This document shows positions 43,362 through 52,862 of a DNA stretch of 64,000 bases, one piece after another (within the stretch, counting starts at the first letter, position 1; every line of letters starts with the position of its first letter). The stretch comes from Algoriphagus ratkowskyi (lineage in GTDB: Bacteria; Bacteroidota; Bacteroidia; Cytophagales; Cyclobacteriaceae). The position numbers were made by a program, and so were the translations under genes. The DNA lies in assembly GCF_002150505.1 (NCBI RefSeq), contig NZ_MSSV01000014.1, positions 62,001-126,000 of the forward strand, given 5' to 3'. The notes under the pieces are model-generated. The model was not told the origin of the DNA. It searched no databases and saw only the letters and a list, made by a program, of their open reading frames with translations.

Positions 43362-44486
43362 ATGAGAAACACATTTCTACTTATTCTACTCTCAATTTTT
43401 TGCCTTTCTTGCAGCAAACAACCTGATGGATCAAATAAGAGTGAATTTGACTTTTCTTACTCTATCGATACCGTGATGGTAGATCCTGGAGATGGGATTA
43501 TTTATCTGAAAAGATGGCTAAACACTGCTGCACTTTCTCCCGATAAGAAAATGCTGTTCAACTTCAATCCAGATATCCCTGAGTTTGAAGTCATCGATTT
43601 GGAAAACCTGAACCTAGATCGACGAATCAAAATGGAAAAGGAAGGGCCACTAGGTACAGGAGATCCAAGTAGTGTTTTGATTTCTACAGATGGTAAATTC
43701 TTTTTTACAAGTTTCGTAGATGTCAGAGAATTCAATGCTCAGTTGGATTCCCTTAAGACCTATACTATTCCGAAAGAAAAATTTGAAGGTTTAAACGCTG
43801 ATGAATCCTTGGATGCTGATTACCATGTCTCTACAGACGGCAAATATTTGTTTGTTCCCTATGGGCCAGAGGATTTTCAAAAAGCTAAAAATGGATTAGC
43901 AATCGTAGAGCTAAGCACTCGAAAATTAAAAAAAGTGCCTTTAGATCTATTTGAACGAAGCAATCAATACGTCCGAACATGGATGGAAAATGGTAATCTC
44001 CAATCTCAAACTCGGGAATCGCTGAGCTATTATCAGTTAAAAGACAAGTTGATTATCTCATCACATAATTTCAACGAGGCAGTCCTTTACGACCTCACGA
44101 CTGATTCTTTGACGCACAAAGTCTTCAATTCTAAGCTAACCCCGAATGCTAAAAAAGTAAGTGAAAGGACTACCGGAAATAGCTTTGAAGAAATGATGGA
44201 AATCAGGGAGGAAGCCCAAAAGCAAGTCGAATTCGGGAACTTCCTATATGACGACATAAGTGATAAGGTATTTAGGTTCACTACAGATCTAGACCGAATG
44301 ATTGGGGATTCGGCTACGTTCAAAAACGTCATTACCATTTTCGATTCCGACTTAAATCAACTTCATGAAGAAGTCGTGGATTTCAATAGACCCAACTTCT
44401 CTTTCTTTAAAGACGGCAAACTCTACTCCTATGTCAACATAGAAGACGAGCTTGGCTTCGTCCGCATCAAACCTAGCTATGACTAA
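43362..44486 (+). CDS. Lipoprotein, DUF4221-like, paralogue 3 of 6
   Basis: A 374-residue lipoprotein (lipobox CLSC) with the family start FDFSYSIDTVMVDPGDGII and end DGKLYSYVNIEDELGFVRIKPSYD. The last residues differ from paralogues 1 and 2, and resemble paralogues 4-6, so the gene is intermediate. It starts 6 bases after paralogue 2 and its stop overlaps the start of paralogue 4 by 8 bases (ATGACTAA). Function unknown. Confidence 0.8.
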   Translation: MRNTFLLILLSIFCLSCSKQPDGSNKSEFDFSYSIDTVMVDPGDGIIYLKRWLNTAALSPDKKMLFNFNPDIPEFEVIDLENLNLDRRIKMEKEGPLGTGDPSSVLISTDGKFFFTSFVDVREFNAQLDSLKTYTIPKEKFEGLNADESLDADYHVSTDGKYLFVPYGPEDFQKAKNGLAIVELSTRKLKKVPLDLFERSNQYVRTWMENGNLQSQTRESLSYYQLKDKLIISSHNFNEAVLYDLTTDSLTHKVFNSKLTPNAKKVSERTTGNSFEEMMEIREEAQKQVEFGNFLYDDISDKVFRFTTDLDRMIGDSATFKNVITIFDSDLNQLHEEVVDFNRPNFSFFKDGKLYSYVNIEDELGFVRIKPSYD

Positions 44487-45642
44487 ACTCAGATTCCTAT
44501 TTCCAATTATTTTGGTGGCCTTGGCCGGCTGCGGTTCTCCAGAAAATGCTGAGAATACACAACTAGAAACAATTTTTTTCAGCTATGAAATAGATACGGT
44601 TTACATCGATGCGAAGGACGAGTTTCTATTTCTGAATATGGGATTGTTTTTTTCGGATTATTCTGCGAAAGACGGCGCATTGTACAATCTAAACTCTCAA
44701 TCGGGCAGGGTGGAGATTATTGATCTGAAAAATAAAACCCTTGAACGTCTGGTTCAATATGACCTTGATGGGCCCAATAGTATAATTGAAATGGCTCTAA
44801 CTGGAATAAAGAAAGCTGATAATGGCAGTTTATTTTTCATGAATTACATGCTGATGAATCAACTGGACTCTATGGCTACCAAGATTGCGTCCTATAGATT
44901 GTCTAATGAATTTTTGAAAGGTGATGACTTGAAGGCAAACGAAGAAATAGATGGGATGGGTCAAATCGCTAATGATGGTTCTTACTTCGCCAGTGTCTAT
45001 GGAGTGTATCAAACTGGAGGAACATATACCGGATTAGCTAAAGTCACTTTTGCAGATAGCAGTTTGCAGCTAATTCCCTTGGACTTTTGGGCTGATATGG
45101 ACAAATACAATATCAAAATGGATGTGGGAGATGGTAGAGCTTTTTCTTCTCCTGAGTATAAATTTCTAACACTTGATGGAAATAATTTGATTCTATCGAC
45201 TACCGCCAAAAATGAACTTTGGTACTACGAAGCTGCTATGGATAGCACTTTTCATAAAGAATATTCCAGTGCTTTTACTCAAAATGAAAAGGTGGTGAAC
45301 TATCCAAAAACCGCCAATTCTCAGGAATCATTTGATCAGGCTAACAAACAAAAGAATGATCAAGTGGTATTTGGTCCCTTAGTGAAGGACGAAAACTTAG
45401 GCCGATTCTATCGCTACAGTCGTGAAGGGGATGACAGTGAAAATAACTACGCTTACGTACTCACAATTTTCGATGAGAAACTGAATCAGCTTCATGAGGA
45501 GAAAATGAGAGATGAAGTAACTATTCCCGGTCACTATTTTGCTGCAAAGACTTTTGTACACCAAGGAATGCTTTACACATTTTTAAATATCGGCGATGAA
45601 CTGGCTTTTATACGCCTTAAACCAAATTTTCATGATGAATAA
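44479..45642 (+). CDS. Lipoprotein, DUF4221-like, paralogue 4 of 6
   Basis: A 387-residue lipoprotein (lipobox ALAGC) with the family start FSYEIDTVYIDAKDEFLFLNM and end GMLYTFLNIGDELAFIRLKPNFHDE. The ATG at 44479 gives the signal peptide; the longer frame from 44452 begins inside the previous gene. It is most like paralogue 6 (shared FLNMGL/YLDMEL, GQIANDGSYFASVYG and VVFGPLVKD...RFYRYSRE segments). It overlaps both neighbours by about 8 bases, so translation is coupled. Confidence 0.8.
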   Translation: MTKLRFLFPIILVALAGCGSPENAENTQLETIFFSYEIDTVYIDAKDEFLFLNMGLFFSDYSAKDGALYNLNSQSGRVEIIDLKNKTLERLVQYDLDGPNSIIEMALTGIKKADNGSLFFMNYMLMNQLDSMATKIASYRLSNEFLKGDDLKANEEIDGMGQIANDGSYFASVYGVYQTGGTYTGLAKVTFADSSLQLIPLDFWADMDKYNIKMDVGDGRAFSSPEYKFLTLDGNNLILSTTAKNELWYYEAAMDSTFHKEYSSAFTQNEKVVNYPKTANSQESFDQANKQKNDQVVFGPLVKDENLGRFYRYSREGDDSENNYAYVLTIFDEKLNQLHEEKMRDEVTIPGHYFAAKTFVHQGMLYTFLNIGDELAFIRLKPNFHDE

Positions 45643-46774
45643 GAACCTCATTTTACTCATAGCACTTGCTCTTGCAAGCTGCTCCTCGGAAGACTCTTCC
45701 AAAAGCGGAAACGATGACTTCCAATTCTCCTATAAAATTGACACCGTGATGGTGGATGCCGGGGATCACTTCTTTTTTCTCAACGAGGATTTGAGTTTGT
45801 CAGATGTTTCCAAAGACCGGAAACTGCTCTATAATCTAAATCCAAAAACGTTCCTACTGGAGATTGTGAACTTGGACGATCTCAAATTAGAGAAGACAGT
45901 CCAATTAGAAAAAGAAGGTCCTGATGGAATTGGGCTGCCTTATTATGGAAAAATTCAGGTATTGGAAAATGGTAATATCGGTTTGTTTGGTCAGTTTAAA
46001 ATCCACATTGTCACCGAGCAGGGTAAGCTTGTTAAAACCATTGATCTTGATCAAATCAAAATTCAAAATAACGATCAAAAAGAGAAAGAGAAAATTGGAT
46101 GGAACAGCGTACTTTCTGATGACGGCAAACTACTCGCGAGCACACTAGTCAACTTTGATTTCAAAAAACCAGCAAAAGGAATCGTAGTGATTGATTTAGA
46201 GACTGACTCGATAAAGTACATTCCTATGAAACTATTTGAAAAGCTTAAGCAATTTGAAATAATTCATCAAGAGGGAAATGCTCCTGGTATCACTACAGGA
46301 GAGTTTCCTTTCCTGAGATTCATTGACAATAATCTGATTATCTCCTCCTCAGCTTATAACGAAGTGTATCACTATAATACAAGCTCTGACAGCCTGTCTC
46401 ACTACAGTTTTAAAGCAAGCCTTACTGACAACGAAAAGATTCGAAATTTCCCTAACGAAGTGCACTCAAGCAAAGAATGGACAGATGCTGAGAAGGCAAA
46501 AAACGAACAAGTTTCTTTTAGAGAGTTTTTGAAATTACCTGAGCAAAATATCTTTTGGAGACTGAGTACAGACAAAGACCGTATGATTGCGGATTCTGTT
46601 GTTTTCAAGCAGGTCGCCACTTTTTTTGATGCTGATTTTAAGATGCTTAAAGAGCAGGAATTAGAGAATTTCCATGATTTCAGGAATTCTTTCTTCAAAG
46701 ATGGAATGCTTTACAGCTTTATTAATATCGAGGATGAACTGGCTTTTGTGAGACTCAAACCTAACTTCGATTAG
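45632..46774 (+). CDS. Lipoprotein, DUF4221-like, paralogue 5 of 6
   Basis: A 380-residue lipoprotein (lipobox ALASC followed by SSEDSSKSG). Two adjacent ATGs (45632 and 45635) are possible starts. It has the family start FQFSYKIDTVMVDAGDHFFFLN and end DGMLYSFINIEDELAFVRLKPNF. It shares an SFEE/SKEW...EKAKNEQVSF region with paralogue 3 near residue 285. It is the last gene of the overlapping set; 248 bases and a hairpin follow. Confidence 0.8.
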   Translation: MMNKNLILLIALALASCSSEDSSKSGNDDFQFSYKIDTVMVDAGDHFFFLNEDLSLSDVSKDRKLLYNLNPKTFLLEIVNLDDLKLEKTVQLEKEGPDGIGLPYYGKIQVLENGNIGLFGQFKIHIVTEQGKLVKTIDLDQIKIQNNDQKEKEKIGWNSVLSDDGKLLASTLVNFDFKKPAKGIVVIDLETDSIKYIPMKLFEKLKQFEIIHQEGNAPGITTGEFPFLRFIDNNLIISSSAYNEVYHYNTSSDSLSHYSFKASLTDNEKIRNFPNEVHSSKEWTDAEKAKNEQVSFREFLKLPEQNIFWRLSTDKDRMIADSVVFKQVATFFDADFKMLKEQELENFHDFRNSFFKDGMLYSFINIEDELAFVRLKPNFD

Positions 46775-46813
46775 AATCAGGCGGGTTTATCAAATCTTAA
46801 TCACTTCGGAAAC

Positions 46814-46844
46814 TTGCGGAGAATACCTTCTTTATTCTCCGCAA
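46814..46844. repeat. Perfect 12-bp hairpin between paralogues 5 and 6
   Basis: TTGCGGAGAATA / TATTCTCCGCAA with a 7-base loop. There is no T run on either strand, so it is not a classic terminator; an RNA-stabilising or processing hairpin is possible. Confidence 0.7.
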
Positions 46845-47022
46845 AAATGCGGTAAATAGTTATTACCACCGCTGATTTGCGGGTCTACACGTACATAAAT
46901 TCTCCGTACGTCAGACAGGCCATGGCATACAGACATAAATGGAGGCAGAAAAGACTCTAGTCTTTATTGACAGCATTCACATAAAGTTGGCTTTATGGAT
47001 TTTAGAACCTATTTTTTAGAAC

Positions 47023-48195
47023 ATGAATCTTAAGCCAACTGCACTTCTTTTCCTCCTTCTGATCTCCTGCGGAGAAAAAACGATGGAAGTGCAGCTGCCG
47101 GTAGCAAATGTTTTTCCCGAATTCAACTACGTCCTTGACACCGTGTTCATCGATGCTGGCGAAGAACAAATTTACCTAGACATGGAGCTGAGTATGTCTG
47201 ATTTTTCGGTAAATGAAGGGCTTCTGTATAATCTAAAACCTGAAAACGGTCGAGTAGAAATCATCAATTTGAATACGCTGAAACTTGACAGCGTGATAAA
47301 CTTCGATATCCGTGGACCTAACAGTGTGAAGCAATATTTCCCTTTTGGGCTCAAGAAAACCCTCTTTGGCGACACTTTTTTTAAAGAATATCGAGTGATC
47401 CACAAACTTAATTCAGCAGGCAGAAAAGTTGATTCCTATGAACTGATCAATCGGAAATTATCTGGAGATCGTTTGCCTTTTGATACAGAGATAGACGGCC
47501 TCGGTGAGATTTCTACTGATGGATCATATCTGGCGAGTTTCTACGGCAACTTCAAAGTGGGTGGCAGTGTACTAGGAATAGCAAAAGTTAATCTGTTGAA
47601 TAAGTCGATGAAGCTTATTCCAGTTGACTTTTGGGATCAACTGAAAGAATATACCGTCACAGTGGATTATGATATTGGAAGGAGAAATAGTTCTCCGGAA
47701 CTGAAATATCTCCTGCTCAATGGTCCAGATATCATTCTATCTACATCGGCAAGCAATGAATTGTGGTATTACGATGCAGAAAGTGACTCGGTGTTTCATA
47801 AGAGTTTTCACAGTGGTATCACTGCCGATCAGAAGTCAGGCAAATACCGGAAAGATATCACCGATCAACGTCTCTACATGTATTGGGTCAAGCGCAAAAA
47901 CGACGAAGTAGTATTCGGCCCACTGGTCAAAGATTATCAGGCACAGCGATTCTATCGGTATAGTCGTGAGCTGGATAGTAGCGATCCACAGAAACCAACC
48001 TATGTGTATGTCTTAACTATTTTTGACGAAAAACTCGATCAGATCCATGAGCAGAAGTTGCAAAACAGCATCCCGATTATGGGTAAATACTTCGAGGGAA
48101 AGGCATTTGTGCATAAAGGCTCGATCTATTCCTTCTTGAAATTATCAAATCAGCTGGCTTTTTTACGATTGAAACCTAGTTTTGGAAATGAGTAG
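47023..48195 (+). CDS. Lipoprotein, DUF4221-like, paralogue 6 of 6
   Basis: A 390-residue lipoprotein (lipobox LLISC) with the family start FNYVLDTVFIDAGEEQIYLDM and end GSIYSFLKLSNQLAFLRLKPSF. It is closest to paralogue 4. Separated from the other five by 248 bases, it probably has its own promoter. In its end motif the usual EDEL is changed to NQL. The 355-bp repeat array begins 30 bases after its stop. Function unknown. Confidence 0.8.
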   Translation: MNLKPTALLFLLLISCGEKTMEVQLPVANVFPEFNYVLDTVFIDAGEEQIYLDMELSMSDFSVNEGLLYNLKPENGRVEIINLNTLKLDSVINFDIRGPNSVKQYFPFGLKKTLFGDTFFKEYRVIHKLNSAGRKVDSYELINRKLSGDRLPFDTEIDGLGEISTDGSYLASFYGNFKVGGSVLGIAKVNLLNKSMKLIPVDFWDQLKEYTVTVDYDIGRRNSSPELKYLLLNGPDIILSTSASNELWYYDAESDSVFHKSFHSGITADQKSGKYRKDITDQRLYMYWVKRKNDEVVFGPLVKDYQAQRFYRYSRELDSSDPQKPTYVYVLTIFDEKLDQIHEQKLQNSIPIMGKYFEGKAFVHKGSIYSFLKLSNQLAFLRLKPSFGNE

Positions 48196-48224
48196 AAGTC
48201 GAATGGCAGGCGAAAAAAATAACT

Positions 48225-49449
48225 TCAACTTGTTTTGGCGATGCCTCAATTTCTCAATTGACATCTAATCGGCCAAAACTCAAACTATCCTCCATTTCCA
48301 CACCTCGGGGTTGAAACCCCGAGCTATAAAAAAAACCGTCCTCACATGACTTATTAGCTATTCAAGAGTAGAAATGCACATTTGTAGAACTACTCTAGCC
48401 GATGTTAGTGTCTCCATAAACATCAAATACTAATGGCCTAATACCTGCCTGTTCCATAAAATCCTTGCCAAAGGCAAGGCCTGTATAAGCACAGAATGCA
48501 ATTCTGGGTTATAACAACGAAGAAGGTTCTGTAGAGTGCCAACGGCACGATCGATATCTAATACTGGCTAAAAATATCATCATCTGGTTTTGGCGATGCC
48601 TCAATTTCTCAATTGACGTCTAATCGGCCAAAACTCAGACCATCCTCCATTACCACACCACAAGGTTGAAACCCCGAGCTATAAAAAAAACCGTCCTCAC
48701 ATGACTTATTAGCTATTCAAGAGTAGAAATACAAATTTGTAGAACTACTCTAGCCAATGTTAATGTCTCCATAAACATCAAATACTAATGGCCTAATGCA
48801 TGCCTGTCTCCTAAAATCCTTGCCAAAGGCAGGGCCTGTATAAGCCCAGAATGCAATTCCGGGTTATTACAACGAAGAAGGTTCTGTAGAGTGCCAACGG
48901 CACGATCGATATCTAATACTGGCTAAAAATATCATCAACTTGTTTTTGGCGATACCTCAATTTCTCAATTGACATCTAATCGGCCAAAACTCAAACTATC
49001 CTCCATTTCCACACCTCGGGGTTGAAACCCCGAGCTATAAAAAAAACCGTCCTCACATGACTTATTAGCTATTTAAGAGTAGAAATGCACATTTGTAGAA
49101 CTACTCTAGCCGATGTTAGTGTCTCCATAAACATCAAATACTAATGGCCTAATACCTGCCTGTTCCATAAAATCCTTGCCAAAGGCAAGGCCTGTATAAG
49201 CACAGAATGCAATTCCGGGTTATAACAACGAAGAAGGTTCTGTAGAGTGCCAACGGCACGATCGATATCTAATACTGGCTAAAAATATCATCAACTTGTT
49301 TTGGCGATGCCTCAATTTCTCAATTGGCGTCTAATCGGCCAAAACTCAAAGCATCCTTCATTTCCCCAACTCGGGGTTAAACCACAAGCTAAAAAAACCG
49401 TCCTCACATGACTTATTAGCTATTCAAAGATAGAAATGCAAATTTGTAG
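48225..49449. repeat. Tandem array of a 355-bp hairpin-rich repeat, three full copies and one partial
   Basis: Copies: 48225-48579, 48580-48934, 48935-49290 and a truncated, more diverged fourth, 49291-49449. Each full unit carries at least four hairpins; in copy 1 these are CTCGGGGT-TGAA-ACCCCGAG (48304-48323), CCTTGCC-AAA-GGCAAGG (48463-48479), CAGAAT-GCA-ATTCTG (48492-48506) and GTGCC-AAC-GGCAC (48536-48548). Copies 1 and 3 are nearly identical while copy 2 differs at clearly more places. No gene is supported inside. The remaining bases to 49565 hold nothing recognisable except the upstream region of the next gene. Confidence 0.92.
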
Positions 49450-49565
49450 CGGATTCACTATACCCGCAACCTCTCGTTACCCTCTGCGCCCACCGTGGTT
49501 AAAACAATCCAAAACTCTTTTTACATATTTCTGAACCTTCACCTCATAAGTATGTTTTCTGAGTA

Positions 49566-50180
49566 ATGGCATTGAGCAAACAGCATCCTACTCTTCTTCA
49601 GCGGATTGAAAACCTTCATCCCTACGAAACCATGCTCTATTTGGGGATGTTTGGGAGTGGGCTGATATTTTTATTCCTAAGCTTTGCATTTCTTTTTTCT
49701 TCCCGAAATTTACTCGCGGGAATGAATCAGACCGTACCGATAGCGTTTCTCATTTCCACCTTTCTGTTAGTTTTGAGCGGATTTTCGGCTACCTCCATCA
49801 GACATGCCTACCAGGAAGAAAACACTGAAAAGCTGCTGGGATCGCTTAGAATTACCGTCATTCTAGGATTTGCATTTACAATTTTACAGGTGATCGGATG
49901 GTATGAATTGAAGGCAAAAGGAATAGAATTCACGGGAATTCCGAGCGGAAGCTTTTTATATGTGCTAAGTGGGATTCATATATTCCACCTACTTGGCGCC
50001 ATGATTTTTGGACTCATTCTTTATTCCCAATTAGTCAAAAGTCAAGAAGATGGAGTACGAAAGTTAATTCTCCACACCAATCCATTTGAAAAAATGCGTG
50101 TTCGCTTGTTCACCTTCTACTGGCATTTTATGGATGGTATTTGGCTGATTCTCTTCTTGTTATTTGTCTTAAGTTTTTGA
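49566..50180 (+). CDS. Cytochrome c oxidase subunit III-like membrane protein
   Basis: A 204-residue protein with five predicted membrane helices. It matches the COX3 superfamily: an HPYETMLYLGMFGSG start, a central GxHxFHLLGAMIFGLIL segment (SGIHIFHLLGAMIF) and the end RVRLFTFYWHFMDGIWLILF, typical of the subunit's last helix. Subunit III supports heme-copper oxidases in the respiratory chain, but no other oxidase subunit is next to it. Bacteroidota often carry such lone COX3 genes. It lies 5 bases before the SRPBCC-like gene. Confidence 0.85.
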   Translation: MALSKQHPTLLQRIENLHPYETMLYLGMFGSGLIFLFLSFAFLFSSRNLLAGMNQTVPIAFLISTFLLVLSGFSATSIRHAYQEENTEKLLGSLRITVILGFAFTILQVIGWYELKAKGIEFTGIPSGSFLYVLSGIHIFHLLGAMIFGLILYSQLVKSQEDGVRKLILHTNPFEKMRVRLFTFYWHFMDGIWLILFLLFVLSF

Positions 50181-50185
50181 AAAAA

Positions 50186-50626
50186 ATGAAAATCAATCTA
50201 TCCACTCAAGTTAATCAGGATTATCTCTCGGTAAAAAATGGTTTTGATGAAACCCTTTTCACCAAGCTAAGCCCTCCATTTCCGCCAGTTAAACTAGCGC
50301 GATTTGACGGGTCTGAAGTTGGAGATTTAGTATCGCTTGAGTTGAATTTTTTGCTTTTCAAACAGCTATGGACTAGTGAGATCACCCAAAGCCAAACAGA
50401 CGAAAAGGAATATTTCTTCGTGGACGAGGGGATTAAGCTTCCTTTTTTCTTAAAAAAATGGAGGCACAAACATCGTATTATCAAAGAAGGAAATGAGACA
50501 ATCATCAGAGATGAAGTGGAATTCTCGGCACCCTTCGGTTTGGCAACCCTGCTTTTATACCCGGCGATCTATCTGCAGTTTTTGTACCGCAAGCCAATTT
50601 ACAGGAGGATTTTTTCAATTAAATAA
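50186..50626 (+). CDS. SRPBCC/START-like ligand-binding protein
   Basis: A 146-residue protein. The pattern of strands (KINLSTQVNQDYLSVKNGFDETLFTKLSPPFPPV, then EYFFVDEGIKLPFFLKKWRHKHRI and TIIRDEVEFSAPFG) matches SRPBCC-fold cyclase/dehydrase-like proteins annotated as ligand-binding. It is likely cytoplasmic or peripheral to the membrane, with a hydrophobic C-terminal stretch (LATLLLYPAIYLQFL). The ATG at 50186 is chosen 5 bases after the COX3-like stop; the pair is probably an operon. Confidence 0.75.
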   Translation: MKINLSTQVNQDYLSVKNGFDETLFTKLSPPFPPVKLARFDGSEVGDLVSLELNFLLFKQLWTSEITQSQTDEKEYFFVDEGIKLPFFLKKWRHKHRIIKEGNETIIRDEVEFSAPFGLATLLLYPAIYLQFLYRKPIYRRIFSIK

Positions 50627-50811
50627 TCACGATGTGCACTTAGTTTTTTCGCAGAAGATGCATTACGAAACATCTTTCAACTTGAATTTCGGATTAACTG
50701 TCAATGATCGTGTCAGCACAAACATCAATTTTCCACTTGTAAGAAAGAGCTGCAGAGTAAAATCCTAAGTGCTTTCTTAGTTATCCTATATGACCTGCGC
50801 AATTTCTCACC

Positions 50812-51282
50812 CTAGAACTCCTGCAAGTTTTCACAATTTTCAATTTCACAATTCCCATACAATACTAGTGAATGACTAGTGATCGCCGATTGAAAACTTC
50901 TACCTGTTTCCTCCTTGATCTCATTGATTTTGGGGTCTGAAAACTCTCTGATTTTCCGGCATTGATTGCACACATGATGATCATGATGTTTATAAGTAAG
51001 TGCTTGCTCGTAGAGTGCAACTTTATCTTTGAATTGGTGCTTTACAGCCAAGCCACTTTCCACCAATAGGTCTAACGTATTATAAATAGTAGCGCGGCTG
51101 ATGGTGTAACCTTTATTTCTCATGCTGAGAAAAAGCCCCTCCACATCCATATGCTCATCCTCTGGAAGAGAGTAAAGTTCGTCTATTACTGAAAATCTTT
51201 CAGGTGTTTTCCTGCTTCCTTGCTTGGAAAGGAAGTTTTCAAAGATCTTTTTTGCCTTTTCTATCAGGGCCTTGTCTGCCAT
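50812..51282 (-). CDS. Fur-family transcriptional regulator
   Basis: A 156-residue metal-sensing repressor. It has an N-terminal winged helix (RKTPERFSVIDELY...YTISRATIYNTLDLLVESGL), the His-rich regulatory site (KHHDHHVCNQCRKI) with the structural CxxC, and a C-terminal cysteine pair (GNCEIENC). Whether it senses iron (Fur), peroxide (PerR) or zinc (Zur) cannot be fixed from sequence. The ATG at 51280-51282 is preferred over a longer frame from 51333. Confidence 0.92.
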   Translation of the reverse strand: MADKALIEKAKKIFENFLSKQGSRKTPERFSVIDELYSLPEDEHMDVEGLFLSMRNKGYTISRATIYNTLDLLVESGLAVKHQFKDKVALYEQALTYKHHDHHVCNQCRKIREFSDPKINEIKEETGRSFQSAITSHSLVLYGNCEIENCENLQEF

Positions 51283-51428
51283 GGTGTTAAAATAATTTGA
51301 ATTAAAGATCAGTCTTAATCCATTTTTTGGCAAACCTAAGTGGCTAATCTTCTTAATTTGGTTTCAGTCTAATTAAAACTAAATCGATCAAATCCGTAAA
51401 CAGAATGGAGCAAATTACTAGTATTCGT

Positions 51429-51441
51429 TAGAATAATTCTA
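51429..51441. promoter_or_regulatory. Palindrome in the fur upstream region, possible operator
   Basis: TAGAAT-A-ATTCTA, a perfect 13-base palindrome in the 210-base region between the divergent regulator and protease genes. Fur/PerR boxes are A+T-rich palindromes of this kind; direct assignment is not possible. Confidence 0.3.
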
Positions 51442-51492
51442 TTTTCATAAAACAGAGCAACTTATTTGTGACCTCTGAGTTTTCATCAATCT

Positions 51493-52746
51493 ATGTATAA
51501 AGGCATATCGCTTTTCCTTGCTTTTTTCTTTGCCACACAGCTTCTGTGCCTAGCTCAGGTGCCAGGATTTTTTATGAAAGAGGATAAGCGAAAGGCTGTT
51601 ATACCTTTCAATGCATCCAATAGCCTGATCATAATTCCAGTTTCCATCAATGGAAATACTCCAATAAATTTTCTAGTTGACACGGGTGTACGATCTAATA
51701 TTTTATTCAGCAAAAACTTAGGGGATGCTCTGGAACTAGTTTATACACGTAGGATCAAACTAGTAGGTGCTGATGGCAATGATGATCTCATGGCCTCAAT
51801 ATCACCAATTAATCACTTTGATTTGGGTCCAGTTGAAGGGGTGTTTCAAAGCTTACTTGTGTTAGAAGATGAGTTCATAGAATTAGAATCTGTACTTGGA
51901 ATTCCGATCTATGGAATTTTGGGATATGAGTTTTTTAAGTTCAATCCCATAAAAGTCAATTATGATGACGGGAAAATGATTTTTTACAAAACAAGCGCAC
52001 TTAAATGGAGGCCACTTTTATATAGAAAAATGGATATGACTATCTATGAAAATAAACCTTACATCACCACTACTGTGAGGCAAAAGGATGGGTCACTAAT
52101 CTATCCTAAATTACTTATCGATACAGGCGCAAACCATGGATTATTGCTTAATCGCGAGACTTCAGATGACATTACTATGCCACCTCTATTCCTCGAATCA
52201 GCTTTAGGCCAAAGTCTTGGAGGTGTATTGTATGGCTTTATTGGGCGAGTAGAATATATGAAATTAGCAAATTTCAGGTTGGACGAGGTGCTCACATCCT
52301 ACCCAGATGAGACACCATTCAGCTATGTCATTAAAGACTCTGGCCGAATGGGCAGTGTAGGAGCAGAAGTACTCGGCAGATCCCGACTAATATTTGATTA
52401 CCCTAGAAGTCGCCTTTTTGTACGAAAAGCAGAGAATTTCTTTGCTCCCTTCGAATTCAATATGAGCGGAATGGTAGTGAAAAAAATTCCAGATGATGAC
52501 AATAGAATTTATGTTTCGGATATACGAGCGGGTTCTCCTGCACATCGTGCTGGATTAGAATCATTTGATGAAATCCTTAGTATAAATAAGGTGCCAATAT
52601 TTATTTGGGAATTGACTGAAATTAATAAGCTGCTAAGATCTGAAGCTGGTAAGGAAATCGAATTAGAGATACGTCGCTATGAAAACGATGACCTTACAAA
52701 ATGGAAAGACCACAAATTCACCTTTGTTTTAAGAAAGCAGATTTAG
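51493..52746 (+). CDS. Retropepsin-like aspartic protease with two DTG motifs and a PDZ domain
   Basis: A 417-residue exported protein: signal peptide (SLFLAFFFATQLLCLAQ), then two aspartic-protease half domains, each with a DTG triad (residues 63-65 in FLVDTGVRSN and 210-212 in LIDTGANHG), so a single chain can form the two-Asp active site. The C-terminal ~90 residues form a PDZ domain (IYVSDIRAGSPAHRAGLESFDEILSI). This architecture is found in Bacteroidota periplasmic proteases of unknown substrate. It is a single gene, divergent from the Fur-family gene. Confidence 0.9.
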   Translation: MYKGISLFLAFFFATQLLCLAQVPGFFMKEDKRKAVIPFNASNSLIIIPVSINGNTPINFLVDTGVRSNILFSKNLGDALELVYTRRIKLVGADGNDDLMASISPINHFDLGPVEGVFQSLLVLEDEFIELESVLGIPIYGILGYEFFKFNPIKVNYDDGKMIFYKTSALKWRPLLYRKMDMTIYENKPYITTTVRQKDGSLIYPKLLIDTGANHGLLLNRETSDDITMPPLFLESALGQSLGGVLYGFIGRVEYMKLANFRLDEVLTSYPDETPFSYVIKDSGRMGSVGAEVLGRSRLIFDYPRSRLFVRKAENFFAPFEFNMSGMVVKKIPDDDNRIYVSDIRAGSPAHRAGLESFDEILSINKVPIFIWELTEINKLLRSEAGKEIELEIRRYENDDLTKWKDHKFTFVLRKQI

Positions 52747-52862
52747 CGCTGTTTTAGATTGATTTCAGATAAAAGCGGTAATTTTGGAGGAAGGGAAGGG
52801 GTCGAAAAACTTCTCCTACTAATATACGTGTGTAATCAAGTTATAAATTTCAACTATAAAAC

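Noticed and set aside
48225..49449. CRISPR array
   Set aside because: The repeats are 355 bp long and contiguous, with no short repeat/spacer alternation and no cas genes nearby.
50493..50768. Short gene overlapping the SRPBCC-like gene end
   Set aside because: Frame-shifted reading of the SRPBCC-like gene plus intergenic bases, with no similarity to a known protein.
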